64,000 bases of DNA from Desulfovibrio sp. GTDB lineage: Bacteria > Desulfobacterota > Desulfovibrionia > Desulfovibrionales > Desulfovibrionaceae. Within the stretch, counting starts at the first letter, position 1. Each line of letters starts with the position of its first letter. Of this stretch, positions 44,195 to 53,649 are shown in pieces. The notes under the pieces were generated by a model. It was not told the origin of the DNA. It made no database searches and worked only from the letters and a program-made list of their open reading frames with translations. The position numbers and the translations under genes were made by a program. Where the stretch lies: assembly GCA_030145055.1 (NCBI GenBank), contig JAQYWK010000002.1:846824-910823 (forward strand), written 5' to 3'.

Positions 44195-45007
44195 ATGAAC
44201 AAGCTACCTCCTCCAATTATCGTGATTCGTGGTGCAGGCGACCTTGCCACCGGAGTAGCCATGCGCCTTTACCGGGCCGGACTACAGCGTATTGTAATGC
44301 TCGAAACAGGTCATCCTCTGGCCGTACGGCGCACCGTAGCCATGTCCGAAGCAGTCTATCATGGACACGTTCAGGTAGAAGAAATTACTTCGCAGTTTGC
44401 TGATACAACGGAAAATATCCCAGAAATTTGGGAAGCTGGTAAAATAGCCATTATTTGTGACCCCTGCGGATTACATCTTCCAGATATCAATCCAGAAATA
44501 ATTATTGATGCCATAATCGCAAAAAAAAATCTCGGCACAAAAATATCTATGGCTCCACTGGTTATCGGCCTTGGCCCCGGTTTCACCGCCGGAAAGGACG
44601 TACACAAGATTGTTGAGACCAAACGAGGCCATCATCTAAGCCGAGTTATTTCAGAAGGATCGGCTGAACCCAACACTGGAATTCCTGGCAATATTGGCGG
44701 ATATACCATTGAGCGGGTTTATTGGGCTGAGCATGGTGGAGTCTTTTCCACTCGCCATGATATCGGAGAAAAAATTTCCAAAGGTGATATTCTTGGCGAT
44801 GTAGACGGAACAGAAGTAGTGGCAGCCATTTCCGGGATAATCAGGGGGTTACTGCGCAACGGAACCCCCGTCAGAAAAAAAACCAAACTCGGAGACATCG
44901 ACCCAAGAGCTACAGCATCTTATTGCCATGAAGTTTCCGACAAAGCCCTATCCATTGCCGGAGGAGTGCTTGAAGTCGTGAGTGCACATATTTTTTCTCA
45001 GGAGTGA
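44195..45007 (+). CDS. yqeB: Selenium-dependent molybdenum hydroxylase accessory protein YqeB
   Basis: This 270-residue protein starts with VIRGAGDLATGVAMRLYRAG, a Rossmann-type motif characteristic of YqeB (EF2563-type). Later it has IGLGPGFTAGKDVH and the GEKISKGDILGDVDG end. The family occurs with selenium-dependent molybdenum hydroxylases and is thought to help make or insert the selenium-containing cofactor; the exact reaction is not known. It lies between mocA and yqeC with gaps under ten bases. Confidence 0.88.
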   Translation: MNKLPPPIIVIRGAGDLATGVAMRLYRAGLQRIVMLETGHPLAVRRTVAMSEAVYHGHVQVEEITSQFADTTENIPEIWEAGKIAIICDPCGLHLPDINPEIIIDAIIAKKNLGTKISMAPLVIGLGPGFTAGKDVHKIVETKRGHHLSRVISEGSAEPNTGIPGNIGGYTIERVYWAEHGGVFSTRHDIGEKISKGDILGDVDGTEVVAAISGIIRGLLRNGTPVRKKTKLGDIDPRATASYCHEVSDKALSIAGGVLEVVSAHIFSQE

Positions 45008-45010
45008 TCA

Positions 45011-45835
45011 ATGGGCAACTTTATGAATTTATCAAGTACTAACTCACTCATATCAAATAACCATACCCTCATTACCCTCACCGGGGCGGGAGGTAAAACT
45101 TCGCTAATGCGTTGGCTAGCCATGTTCTCCAGAGCAGAAGGAAAACGTGTAATTACCACAACAACAACGAAGATTCTCCCGCCGCCTCGTGGCCATATTG
45201 TTTTACAAAATGACGGACCCAACTTTGAGGAACGAGTGCAATCTGCGCTTCAGTTATTTTCAGAAATTACTGTTGCCCAAGATTTCGATATATCCACCGG
45301 AAAACTTCTTGGCTTAAGCAGAAAATTAGTTTCCATTTTGCACAATTCAGAAATGGCAGACCTAATTTTAGTCGAAGCTGACGGAGCAGCCCGCAAACCA
45401 CTCAAAGCCCCGGCTGACCACGAACCAATTATCCCGGAAGAAACTGACCTTTGTATTGGTATTATGGGCCTTGATGCTGTTTATCGCACTCTGCATGAAG
45501 CTAATGTTCACCGCAGTGAAATTTTTTCTAAAATTACCGGGGCAAAAAAAGGATACGGAGTCACACCACGACATTTGATTACTCTGGCAGAATCAAAAAA
45601 AGGGCTGTTCAAAGGTTGTACTGAAGCTTGCAATAAAATTGCCTTTCTCAACAAGACCGACAGTCCCGGTGGAAAAGAACTTGTTTCCGAATTTTCGAGG
45701 CTGCTTACACCAGAAAAAATCAAAAAAATTAAATGGGTTGCAGGAAGTGCTCGCAATGGAGTTTTCTTTCCTGTTATGAATATTATTCCCAGTCCAATGA
45801 TAAAATCGGAAAACCGGTTTGCTTTTTCACAATAG
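45011..45835 (+). CDS. yqeC: Selenium-dependent molybdenum hydroxylase accessory protein YqeC
   Basis: This 274-residue protein has a P-loop (TGAGGKTSLM) and the YqeC blocks TTTTTKILPP, LVEADGAARKPLKAPADHEP and FLNKTDSPGG. YqeC is a putative nucleotide-binding protein found with YqeB and MocA wherever the selenium-dependent molybdenum hydroxylases occur. Three bases separate it from yqeB. Confidence 0.9.
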   Translation: MGNFMNLSSTNSLISNNHTLITLTGAGGKTSLMRWLAMFSRAEGKRVITTTTTKILPPPRGHIVLQNDGPNFEERVQSALQLFSEITVAQDFDISTGKLLGLSRKLVSILHNSEMADLILVEADGAARKPLKAPADHEPIIPEETDLCIGIMGLDAVYRTLHEANVHRSEIFSKITGAKKGYGVTPRHLITLAESKKGLFKGCTEACNKIAFLNKTDSPGGKELVSEFSRLLTPEKIKKIKWVAGSARNGVFFPVMNIIPSPMIKSENRFAFSQ

Positions 45836-45857
45836 TTCTGAAAGGGAGGAGGTTTCT

Positions 45858-47429
45858 ATGGAAGATCTAGAAAGGGGTGAACCGCAACTTGCGCCATGCC
45901 CCACTGGCAAAAAAGGTGTCTGTAAAATATGTTTTTACGGAGCCTTTTCACTTATTCTTGCCACCTGTGTTCCCCTCATAGCTTACCCCGAAAAAGGGGA
46001 AAAAATCATCAATAAGCTTTTCAAATTTGTCACCATAGAAATGGGCTGGTTATATATGCTGGCCGCACTGGGGGCTTTTGCTACTATTCTCTGGTTTGCC
46101 TTCGGTCCCCTTAGCGGAAAACGTCTGGGTGACAAAATCGAATATTCAACTTTTTCGTGGATCGGTATGCTTTTCTGCGCCGGTGTCGGGGCTGGAATTA
46201 TGTTTGGTGGAGCTATCGACTGGGCCTACTACATGGCCTATCCCATGCACGGTGAACCAGCCGGATCGCGGAAAGCCGCCGAATGGGGAACCGCTTACGG
46301 CATGTTCCACTGGGGTCCCATCTGCTGGTCCATCTATGCTATTCTCGCCATCCCTATCGGCTACAGCTATTACGTAAAAAAAGTACCCATTTTGAATATC
46401 TCGCAAGCCTGTAAAGGACTACTGGGAGAGCGGGTTCACGGCTGGCCTGGAAAGGTCATTGATATCCTGTTCATGACCGGACTAGTGGCGGGTTCTGCTA
46501 CAGCGCTCGGGCTTGGTATCCCTATTGTTGCAGCAGGCGTAGTCTCGGTTACAGGGCTTGAACATTCCTTTCAGTTAGAGTTTGGAATTCTTGTTTTCGT
46601 AACTCTCATTTTCTCAGTCACATCCTGTCTTGGATTGAAAAAAGGGCTCAGCAGATTATCCGACTTCAACGTATACATGGCCTTAGCATTAATGCTGTTT
46701 GTATTTATTGCCGGCCCCACTGTATTTTTGACAGATATGGCCATATCATCTCTAGGGTTAATGGTCTCCGAATTCGTGACCATGGCCACATGGATGGATC
46801 CCATAGGTGGCAAAGGATTTACTCAGGATTGGACCATATTTTACTACGCATGGTTTGTGGCCTACGCCCCTTTCATGAGTTTGTTTATCGCTAAAATATC
46901 ACGCGGGCGTACTGTTCGTCAGGTTGTTCTGGGCCCGGTTCTAATTGCATCCCTCGGTTGCGGCTGCTTTTATCTTATCTTTGGTAACTTCGGACTATAC
47001 TTACAAATGACCGGACAAATTGACGCTGTCAGCATGGTTCAACAGTTCAAAGGTGCCACGGTTATCATGGCAATCGCCGATTTCCTACCCTTTGCCTCCG
47101 TTTATAAGTTGGTTTTCGCAATGGTCACTGCCATCTCTATGGCAACCACATTCGACGCAGTTTCTTTTGCTCTAGCAGCAACCACTACAACTATGCTTTC
47201 ACCTGACGAAGAGCCTGCACGCTGGAACCGCCTGTTTTGGGCAATTTCACTAGGGCTTGTTCCGACCGGAATAATGCTCATTGACGGCCCGCTCTCAGTC
47301 CTGCAAACAGCCTCAATAGTTGTGGGTCTGCCGGTACTAGGCATTGTCATCATAGGGGTGGTAGCATTCTTGAAAGAGTATAAGAGCACTGGATGGGTTG
47401 AAGTTGACTGTGTTCCGTCTGACAAATAA
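45858..47429 (+). CDS. BCCT-family transporter
   Basis: This 523-residue membrane protein belongs to the betaine/choline/carnitine transporters. It has about twelve hydrophobic segments, and the glycine-rich helix is GMLFCAGVGAGIMFGGAIDW. The aromatic substrate site appears near FHWGPICWSIYAI. The ATG at 45858 has GGGAGGAGG directly upstream. In this operon it probably imports the quaternary amine or N-heterocyclic compound on which the hydroxylase pathway acts; this is inference from context only. Confidence 0.9.
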   Translation: MEDLERGEPQLAPCPTGKKGVCKICFYGAFSLILATCVPLIAYPEKGEKIINKLFKFVTIEMGWLYMLAALGAFATILWFAFGPLSGKRLGDKIEYSTFSWIGMLFCAGVGAGIMFGGAIDWAYYMAYPMHGEPAGSRKAAEWGTAYGMFHWGPICWSIYAILAIPIGYSYYVKKVPILNISQACKGLLGERVHGWPGKVIDILFMTGLVAGSATALGLGIPIVAAGVVSVTGLEHSFQLEFGILVFVTLIFSVTSCLGLKKGLSRLSDFNVYMALALMLFVFIAGPTVFLTDMAISSLGLMVSEFVTMATWMDPIGGKGFTQDWTIFYYAWFVAYAPFMSLFIAKISRGRTVRQVVLGPVLIASLGCGCFYLIFGNFGLYLQMTGQIDAVSMVQQFKGATVIMAIADFLPFASVYKLVFAMVTAISMATTFDAVSFALAATTTTMLSPDEEPARWNRLFWAISLGLVPTGIMLIDGPLSVLQTASIVVGLPVLGIVIIGVVAFLKEYKSTGWVEVDCVPSDK

Positions 47430-47466
47430 TTATCTCATAATTTTGTGAAAATATATCGAGGTTAGC

Positions 47467-48492
47467 ATGAAGACTATCAATGTACAGGATGCAGTAGGCA
47501 CAGTTCTTTGTCATGATATCACACGCATTATACCAGGAAAGGATAAAGGTCCGGCCTTTCGCAGAGGACATGTCGTCCGCGAAGAAGACATCCCGAATCT
47601 ATTGGATATCGGCAAAGAGCACCTCTATGTATTTGATCCGGAAGATGGATATGTGCATGAAGATGACGCGGCCTTACGCATAGCGAAAGCTGCCGCAGGA
47701 CCGGGTATTGATCTGAGTTTACCAAGTGAAGGTAAAATCAATCTCACAGCCACACAAGATGGCCTTCTCGACATAGACACCGAAACACTGTTCAAGCTGA
47801 ACTCTGTGCAAGATGTAATTTTCGGAACCATCCACACCAACCAACTGGTGAGTAAAGGAAGAGGCCTTGCAGGTACACGAGTCATCCCGCTAGTCGTGCC
47901 CGAAGCAATTGTTGCTGAAGCAGAACAAGTACTGCGCAACAACCCTCCGCTAGTTCAAGTTCGTCCGCTTAAAATATGCAAGGTAGGTATCATCACCACC
48001 GGAAGTGAAGTTTATAGTGGACGTATCAAGGATAAATTTGGACCAGTAGTAACCAATAAATTTGAAAGCTATGGCAGTGAGATTATAGGGCAAACATTTG
48101 TTTCTGATCAAGAAGAAATGACCGTGAAAGCCATCAACGACTTTCTAGACCAAGGCGCCGATTTTATAGTGCTAACAGGCGGTATGTCCGTTGACCCTGA
48201 CGACCAAACCCCGTCCTCCATTCGCGCAGCGGGAGCGGAAGTTGTAACATACGGAGCTCCCACCTTCCCCGGAGCCATGTTCATGCTCGCCAAAATCGGA
48301 GACGTTCCAGTGGTCGGACTGCCCGGCTGCGTGATGTACTACAAAGCCAGCATTTTTGACTTAATCATTCCCCGTGTTCTTGCTGGTAAAGAAGTGACAC
48401 GCGATGATATCGTAGCACTTGGCCACGGCGGATACTGCGAAGGATGCAAAGAGTGTCGCTACCCAGTCTGTGGATTCGGAAAAGGGGCCTAG
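47467..48492 (+). CDS. Molybdopterin-binding (MoeA/MogA-like) protein
   Basis: This 341-residue protein has an N-terminal part (DAVGTVLCHDITRIIPGKDKG) resembling MoeA and a MogA-fold part from about residue 165 (CKVGIITTGSEVYSGRIKD, VLTGGMSVDPDD, GLPGCVMYYKA). The C-terminus carries a cysteine group, CEGCKECRYPVC. Proteins of this kind accompany selenium-dependent molybdenum hydroxylases and probably handle the molybdopterin cofactor. Last gene of the sigma-54 operon. Confidence 0.85.
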   Translation: MKTINVQDAVGTVLCHDITRIIPGKDKGPAFRRGHVVREEDIPNLLDIGKEHLYVFDPEDGYVHEDDAALRIAKAAAGPGIDLSLPSEGKINLTATQDGLLDIDTETLFKLNSVQDVIFGTIHTNQLVSKGRGLAGTRVIPLVVPEAIVAEAEQVLRNNPPLVQVRPLKICKVGIITTGSEVYSGRIKDKFGPVVTNKFESYGSEIIGQTFVSDQEEMTVKAINDFLDQGADFIVLTGGMSVDPDDQTPSSIRAAGAEVVTYGAPTFPGAMFMLAKIGDVPVVGLPGCVMYYKASIFDLIIPRVLAGKEVTRDDIVALGHGGYCEGCKECRYPVCGFGKGA

Positions 48493-48518
48493 TCACCCTA
48501 TTAGTAAAAAGAATCTTT

Positions 48519-48553
48519 GCCGAGCTCTCTTAATCAGGAGGGCTCGGCTTTAT
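48519..48553. terminator. Terminator between convergent operons
   Basis: GCCGAGC...GCTCGGC followed by TTTATTT ends the molybdenum operon, and the hairpin lies just past the fliD stop on the opposite strand. Confidence 0.75.
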
Positions 48554-48576
48554 TTCGAAGCCCTGCCCAAAGAGTC

Positions 48577-50301
48577 TTATTCCAAGTTTGCAAGTGAAGA
48601 GTCAAGCTGACTCTCAATATTTGAGTAGTATGACAGCATCGCATCTAATGCGGCGTATTTGCGAGTTAGGTCTGTTTCCAGCGTATCCAGCCTTGCGCTT
48701 TCGTCGTAGATTTCATTTTCAAAATTAGTGCATGAGCTTTCGTAACTACTTATAAGTAACGGTATAGACCCTGTTTCAACATCTGTAAGCTCTGAACAAA
48801 GATCCGCAATTTCTCCAGCCTTCCCCTGCTTAATTGAAATTGTAGCCGAGTAAACACCATCCGCACTTTCTGTTCCGTCCAGATACAGTCCATTTGCATT
48901 GCTGTCAGATCCAGCAAGCATGGTATTCCCATCTATCAACATATCAACACCGTCAATTGTTGCCGAGACAATTACTCCGCCCGAAACTTCATATTCAACA
49001 TCATATTCACCAGCATTCGTAAGTCCACTAATGCTTGAAATTATCTCCAAAGAGGAATTACTTGATAACGCTTCACCTGATGCAGCAAAAAGCTCTGCTA
49101 CATTTTCCGGAGATTCAGTAAGAGCATCATTAAGTTCATCGTAATCAATGACAAGTTGCCCGAAAGTCGCTGAGCCCTGTTCTGAATCAGTAGAAATTCC
49201 AACCATGGAAAGAGATGAATACATATCTCCTGTTCCGGTATCACTGTCATAACGCTGAAAGCCTTGTCCTATTGAGGATAAAACTGATTTGAGCTGATTA
49301 TATAGCAAATCCAAAGTACTATCGTTCATTCTAAAAGAAGTATCTTCGTCATTGGAGCTACTATCCAGCCTACCTGTAACACTCTGAATATCATAAATAA
49401 TTTGATTAATTTCAGTAATGAACGTTTCAACCTTTTCAATCATGGATTCGGTGTCATAACTAATGCCTACCTCTATACCATCTTCATCCGTAGTGCTGTT
49501 TAAGGTGAGGGTCACATCACTAATAAGATCATCTACAGTATTTGATTCTCGTTCAAGCCACTCATCTACGGCAGACGGATAACCGTCGATCTTGAGGTAT
49601 GCGTTCTGAGCTTGTTGCGTATTAGTAAAATCTGCCGCAGCTATAGAATCAAGTCCGCTGAGATCTTTTATTTCGATTACGTTATCAGCACCCGTATCTG
49701 CGCCCGAAAAACTTAAATGGTAGTTTGTGCCATCAAATACAAGTGACGCTTCAACTTTATCATCAAAACTACTGCTACTATTAATTTTTGACACTAACTC
49801 TTCAGCTGTGGTGCCTGCCGAAATATCCAAGGTGATATCTTCACCTGCATACGCCAAAGTTATTGATGAATCTGCTGTGCATATCTCTGTATCATAAGAA
49901 CCGATGTCGTAATCTTCCGCTACCCATGTATCCCTCTTGGCAAGCTGCTCAATAACCACATTGTGAGTACTCGGCTCGGCTCCGTCTTCGACTATGGCAC
50001 TCAGTTCATCACCCGAAATAGAACCAGTATATGAATAGAATTCCTCAACCTCGTCCATCCCCTGCATAGTTACCGAAAGAGCAATAAGCTCCTCATCAAG
50101 AGTAGTGAGAACCTCTACTGCATTTTCGGAATATTCAAGATCATTCTCATACTGTTCTTTCTTATATGATTCAGCCTCGATTGTGACATCAATAATCTGC
50201 TCAAAGTCCGTGCCGTTACCAAGTCCTTGAAAATTTACCGCACCGGAAGTTGAAGTAGAGGAATATGACAGAACATCTGATGATAGTGATGATATAGCCA
50301 T
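48577..50301 (-). CDS. fliD: Flagellar filament cap protein FliD
   Basis: FliD caps the growing flagellar filament. The 574 residues begin with the FliD_N block (FQGLGNGTDFEQIIDVTIEAES). A variable, acidic and serine/threonine-rich middle section follows, then a C-terminal FliD_C helix (ARLDTLETDLTRKYAALDAM). A ribosome site AGGAG precedes the ATG. Last gene of the flgK-flgL-fliD run. It is longer than the E. coli protein (468) owing to the middle domains. Confidence 0.9.
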   Translation of the reverse strand: MAISSLSSDVLSYSSTSTSGAVNFQGLGNGTDFEQIIDVTIEAESYKKEQYENDLEYSENAVEVLTTLDEELIALSVTMQGMDEVEEFYSYTGSISGDELSAIVEDGAEPSTHNVVIEQLAKRDTWVAEDYDIGSYDTEICTADSSITLAYAGEDITLDISAGTTAEELVSKINSSSSFDDKVEASLVFDGTNYHLSFSGADTGADNVIEIKDLSGLDSIAAADFTNTQQAQNAYLKIDGYPSAVDEWLERESNTVDDLISDVTLTLNSTTDEDGIEVGISYDTESMIEKVETFITEINQIIYDIQSVTGRLDSSSNDEDTSFRMNDSTLDLLYNQLKSVLSSIGQGFQRYDSDTGTGDMYSSLSMVGISTDSEQGSATFGQLVIDYDELNDALTESPENVAELFAASGEALSSNSSLEIISSISGLTNAGEYDVEYEVSGGVIVSATIDGVDMLIDGNTMLAGSDSNANGLYLDGTESADGVYSATISIKQGKAGEIADLCSELTDVETGSIPLLISSYESSCTNFENEIYDESARLDTLETDLTRKYAALDAMLSYYSNIESQLDSSLANLE

Positions 50302-50310
50302 GCCGCGCTC

Positions 50311-51513
50311 CTATATGTAATCCATTATGCTGGTACTTATTATTTTAGCTGAGGATTCGAGAACCGCTTGATAAACGTATTCCGCCTGACTCAATTCAAT
50401 AGATAGCTGCGCAGTATTGGCGTCTTCCTCAGAGCTTATAGATGAAGCTACTCGCTCCCGCGAAAGCGACAAGCTACTAAGTATAAAAGATATTTCCTCT
50501 TCACTTGACCCGATATAGGCAGAAACAGTTGCCATAGCTTCATGCCCATCGCGAAGCGTTTCAAGACAGTTTGCTACACCAGCATTATCCCCTATTTCCA
50601 AATATGCGATTGCATCATTAATAGTTTCAAACAGATTAGGTTCACCGTACGGTTCGCCAGTATCAGAATCTACCCCCCCGAACGCGGTATGTCCTACCGT
50701 ATTCACATCAACTTCCGTACTCGCTGAAACAGATACAGACATAGCCTCTTCTGATCCATTATATGAAAGCGCAGTTCGAACTATAAACTGGCTACCAACG
50801 TCACCATCCGCCGCGGTCATAACCGTCCCCGAATTCATTTCTACTGACACATCCCCAAGCTCGAGCGTTGTATCAGGAGGCAGAGATGTTCCGTCAATTG
50901 TTCCTGTTTCCCAAGACTCACCACCGTCAGTTGAGTATCTATAGTCAACCGAATCTACCCCCACAGTTCCATCCGAAGTAAACTCAACCCAAACGCTCTC
51001 ATCGAGTTCGCCCGTAATTTGCGCTATGTCCGTTAGCTCGGGCGAGTCACCACTTAAAGTTACCCCCGTAGTATATTCATATGGAGAAGTATCAGTAGCT
51101 TCACCCGAAAACAGGTAATCATCTCCTGATTTTGAATTCGCAATATTAACAAGTGAATCCAGGTAACTTCTCATCTCTTCTGCCATCATCTGATTCTGTG
51201 TAAGAGTATACGTTCCGGTAGCCCCTTGCTCAGCCTGTTCCAGCACCGAGTTCATGATCTCGCTAGCCTGTACTAGCAGATCATCAGCCGTTCCGAGAAT
51301 TCCATTTGCGGTGTTTCCATTATCAATCTGCGATTCAAGACTTGCGTCATATGTCCTTAGCTTCATGACATTGCCCATAGCAGCCGGATCGTCAGAGGGA
51401 GCATTTAATCTCTTCTGGGAGCTGGTTTCCTTACTAAGCTCATTCATTCTGACCAAAGAGGAATTAATCGCGGTTAAACTCTGCGCATAGATTTGGGTGG
51501 TGCTAATTCTCAT
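50311..51513 (-). CDS. flgL: Hook-filament junction protein FlgL
   Basis: FlgL (HAP3) joins hook and filament. The N-terminus (MRISTTQIYAQSLTAIN, then NAPSDDPAAMGNVMKLRTYD) and the C-terminus are flagellin-like. The 400 residues exceed the usual length because of an extra beta-rich domain at about 169-246 (YRYSTDGGESWETGT), which resembles one in FlgK. Lies 13 bases after flgK. Confidence 0.92.
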   Translation of the reverse strand: MRISTTQIYAQSLTAINSSLVRMNELSKETSSQKRLNAPSDDPAAMGNVMKLRTYDASLESQIDNGNTANGILGTADDLLVQASEIMNSVLEQAEQGATGTYTLTQNQMMAEEMRSYLDSLVNIANSKSGDDYLFSGEATDTSPYEYTTGVTLSGDSPELTDIAQITGELDESVWVEFTSDGTVGVDSVDYRYSTDGGESWETGTIDGTSLPPDTTLELGDVSVEMNSGTVMTAADGDVGSQFIVRTALSYNGSEEAMSVSVSASTEVDVNTVGHTAFGGVDSDTGEPYGEPNLFETINDAIAYLEIGDNAGVANCLETLRDGHEAMATVSAYIGSSEEEISFILSSLSLSRERVASSISSEEDANTAQLSIELSQAEYVYQAVLESSAKIISTSIMDYI

Positions 51514-51526
51514 AAATTCTCCTGAC

Positions 51527-53554
51527 TTACATCATACCTAGAATGGTATCGAACATATTTTGAGAAACCGTAATAATCTGGCAGGCGGCTTCATATTGCT
51601 GCTGTTGGCGAGTGAGATTAATCATTTCCTCATCCACATTCACTCCACTGACTGAGGCTTGTTGATCATAATACAGCTGAGCCGCGGACGAATCGCACAC
51701 AACTTGTGTTTCCGCTGTTAGAGCGGCAGCACCAACCTCGGCAACAATTCCTGATAAATATTCCGACAATGATGCGACCTGTGACGAAGTTGCATCTCCG
51801 ATATTTACAGCCTTAGTCATCAGCTCATTAATATTTTTTGCAGTATCATTACTACCTGCTGAGACAAGGCCATCAGTCCCGACTTCGCCGCAATTTACAT
51901 GTGAGGAATCGGCTTGAATGTACGAATTTACGGCAATGTTAGAAGCTCCACTTCCTTCGAAGAAAGTGTTCATCCCAGTTGCGGCCAAAAAGCCGGAGGT
52001 ATCATTGGATAATTCGAAACTCACATCGGTAGCGGATTGTAATTTTAGATAGCCGTCTGAATCTACAGAGGCTGTGAGTGAACCGGGAAAAGCGGTATTA
52101 ATGGCATTGACAATATCATCAAGTGAATCAGTTGATGGATCAATGGAGATAGACCCATTGGATGCCAAGGTTCCATCCGCATCATAAGTATTAATGGAAA
52201 ATGAACCTGATTCAATTTCATCGGCAAAAGTAAGACCACTGTTTGATAAAGTAGCAGTTTGATCATCTACACTATATGTACCCTGCAAAGAAAGATGTGC
52301 TGTTAACCCTGCACCTTGCGAGTGAATCTCGTTAACCTCCCAGATCAAGGCGGTAGCCATATCGTCTAGATTCTCCATGGCAGGAATCAGTTCGTCATCT
52401 CGAACCTTAAACAGTCCAGAGAGACTCCCGCCAGTTGATCTATTCGAAACATCTACGCCGCTATCATCGGTCATGGGGGTGCAATTTATTAAGGAAGAAT
52501 CGTTGCCCTGCCAGTAAAGTCCACTCTTCGGGACGATTGTATAACGGTCCCCTTCAACATGATCTGTGGTGCCACCTGAAAAATAAACATCTACCCCTTC
52601 AATATTCACGGAATTATCGACATCACCTGCAGTATAAATAAGGGTGTCGCCATTTTCATCTTCAGCCCATGTTTTACCACCATCGAAGGATACTTTGAAT
52701 TCTGCGCTACCGTCCGGTCCGGTGGTGGTAAACTCTAAAAGAAGCTCTTCGCTCGAAGAACCAGAATAGCTCACATCTCCATCATAAGTGGATGACGGCA
52801 TAAGTGATTCTGTGCTTCTAGCTGAGGTATAAACAAGATTATGAGTTTCGGCGCCCTCTACTAGAGGCATACCGCTTTCAGTATATATCTTTACCTGTCC
52901 ATCACTTGGAACAATCACCGCAACGCCTATTATTTCGTCAAGTTCCCGAATCATCTGGTCGCGGCTTGCAACCAGTTCGTAATTATCTGGTGCGGCGGCA
53001 ATCTGCCGATTTAAAAGAGCTATTCCATCAATATATTCATTAGCGCTTGCAACCTGCTCAGCTATTTCATCCTCAACCGTATACTGCATGTTTTTAAGTT
53101 CAGAGGAGGTTGAATTAAGTGAATATACCAGAGATTCAGCTTCGCCGAGCAGCGCCTCACGCTCTGCGGCAGAACCAGGAGACATTGATAGTTCCGACCA
53201 TGCTGTGAGGAAAGCATCCTGCGTAGTAGCAAGCCCTTCTTCATCGCTTTGATTAAAGATAGAATCCATTTGCGAAAGGTAAGTTGATTCCGCCTTGCTC
53301 GCAGCAAGGTCAGCTGAAGTCGCCAAGTATTGGCTTTCAATGAAGCTATCCCAATTGGCCTGAATAGCAATAATATCCGCGCCTGTACCAATGCTGCTGC
53401 CACCAACATTAATATTGCCGGAGCTGTCGTAAACTGCGTCAGCGCGCTGGTAGCCAGTTGTTTCCGCGTTAGCGATGTTATTGGACGTGGTATTGATGGA
53501 AACCTGAGCATTAGTGATGGCCTTGGAACCGATATTGAACAGGTTACTAATCAT
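51527..53554 (-). CDS. flgK: Hook-associated protein FlgK
   Basis: FlgK (HAP1) sits between hook and FlgL. It has the N-terminal rod/hook block (LFNIGSKAITNAQVSINTTS, SNNIANAETTGYQRAD), and its C-terminus ends in NLTRQQQQYEAACQIITVSQ. The 675 residues include a beta-rich insert at about 266-343 (VSFDGGKTWAEDENG) like that of FlgL. It follows flgE after 95 bases. Confidence 0.94.
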   Translation of the reverse strand: MISNLFNIGSKAITNAQVSINTTSNNIANAETTGYQRADAVYDSSGNINVGGSSIGTGADIIAIQANWDSFIESQYLATSADLAASKAESTYLSQMDSIFNQSDEEGLATTQDAFLTAWSELSMSPGSAAEREALLGEAESLVYSLNSTSSELKNMQYTVEDEIAEQVASANEYIDGIALLNRQIAAAPDNYELVASRDQMIRELDEIIGVAVIVPSDGQVKIYTESGMPLVEGAETHNLVYTSARSTESLMPSSTYDGDVSYSGSSSEELLLEFTTTGPDGSAEFKVSFDGGKTWAEDENGDTLIYTAGDVDNSVNIEGVDVYFSGGTTDHVEGDRYTIVPKSGLYWQGNDSSLINCTPMTDDSGVDVSNRSTGGSLSGLFKVRDDELIPAMENLDDMATALIWEVNEIHSQGAGLTAHLSLQGTYSVDDQTATLSNSGLTFADEIESGSFSINTYDADGTLASNGSISIDPSTDSLDDIVNAINTAFPGSLTASVDSDGYLKLQSATDVSFELSNDTSGFLAATGMNTFFEGSGASNIAVNSYIQADSSHVNCGEVGTDGLVSAGSNDTAKNINELMTKAVNIGDATSSQVASLSEYLSGIVAEVGAAALTAETQVVCDSSAAQLYYDQQASVSGVNVDEEMINLTRQQQQYEAACQIITVSQNMFDTILGMM

Positions 53555-53649
53555 AATTAATGCTCCCTTGAAAAATCAAAACTTCGAATTAATTTCCTGC
53601 TGACAACCAAAACTCATTCAAGCTGCCAGCAGGAATTCTACATCACTGA

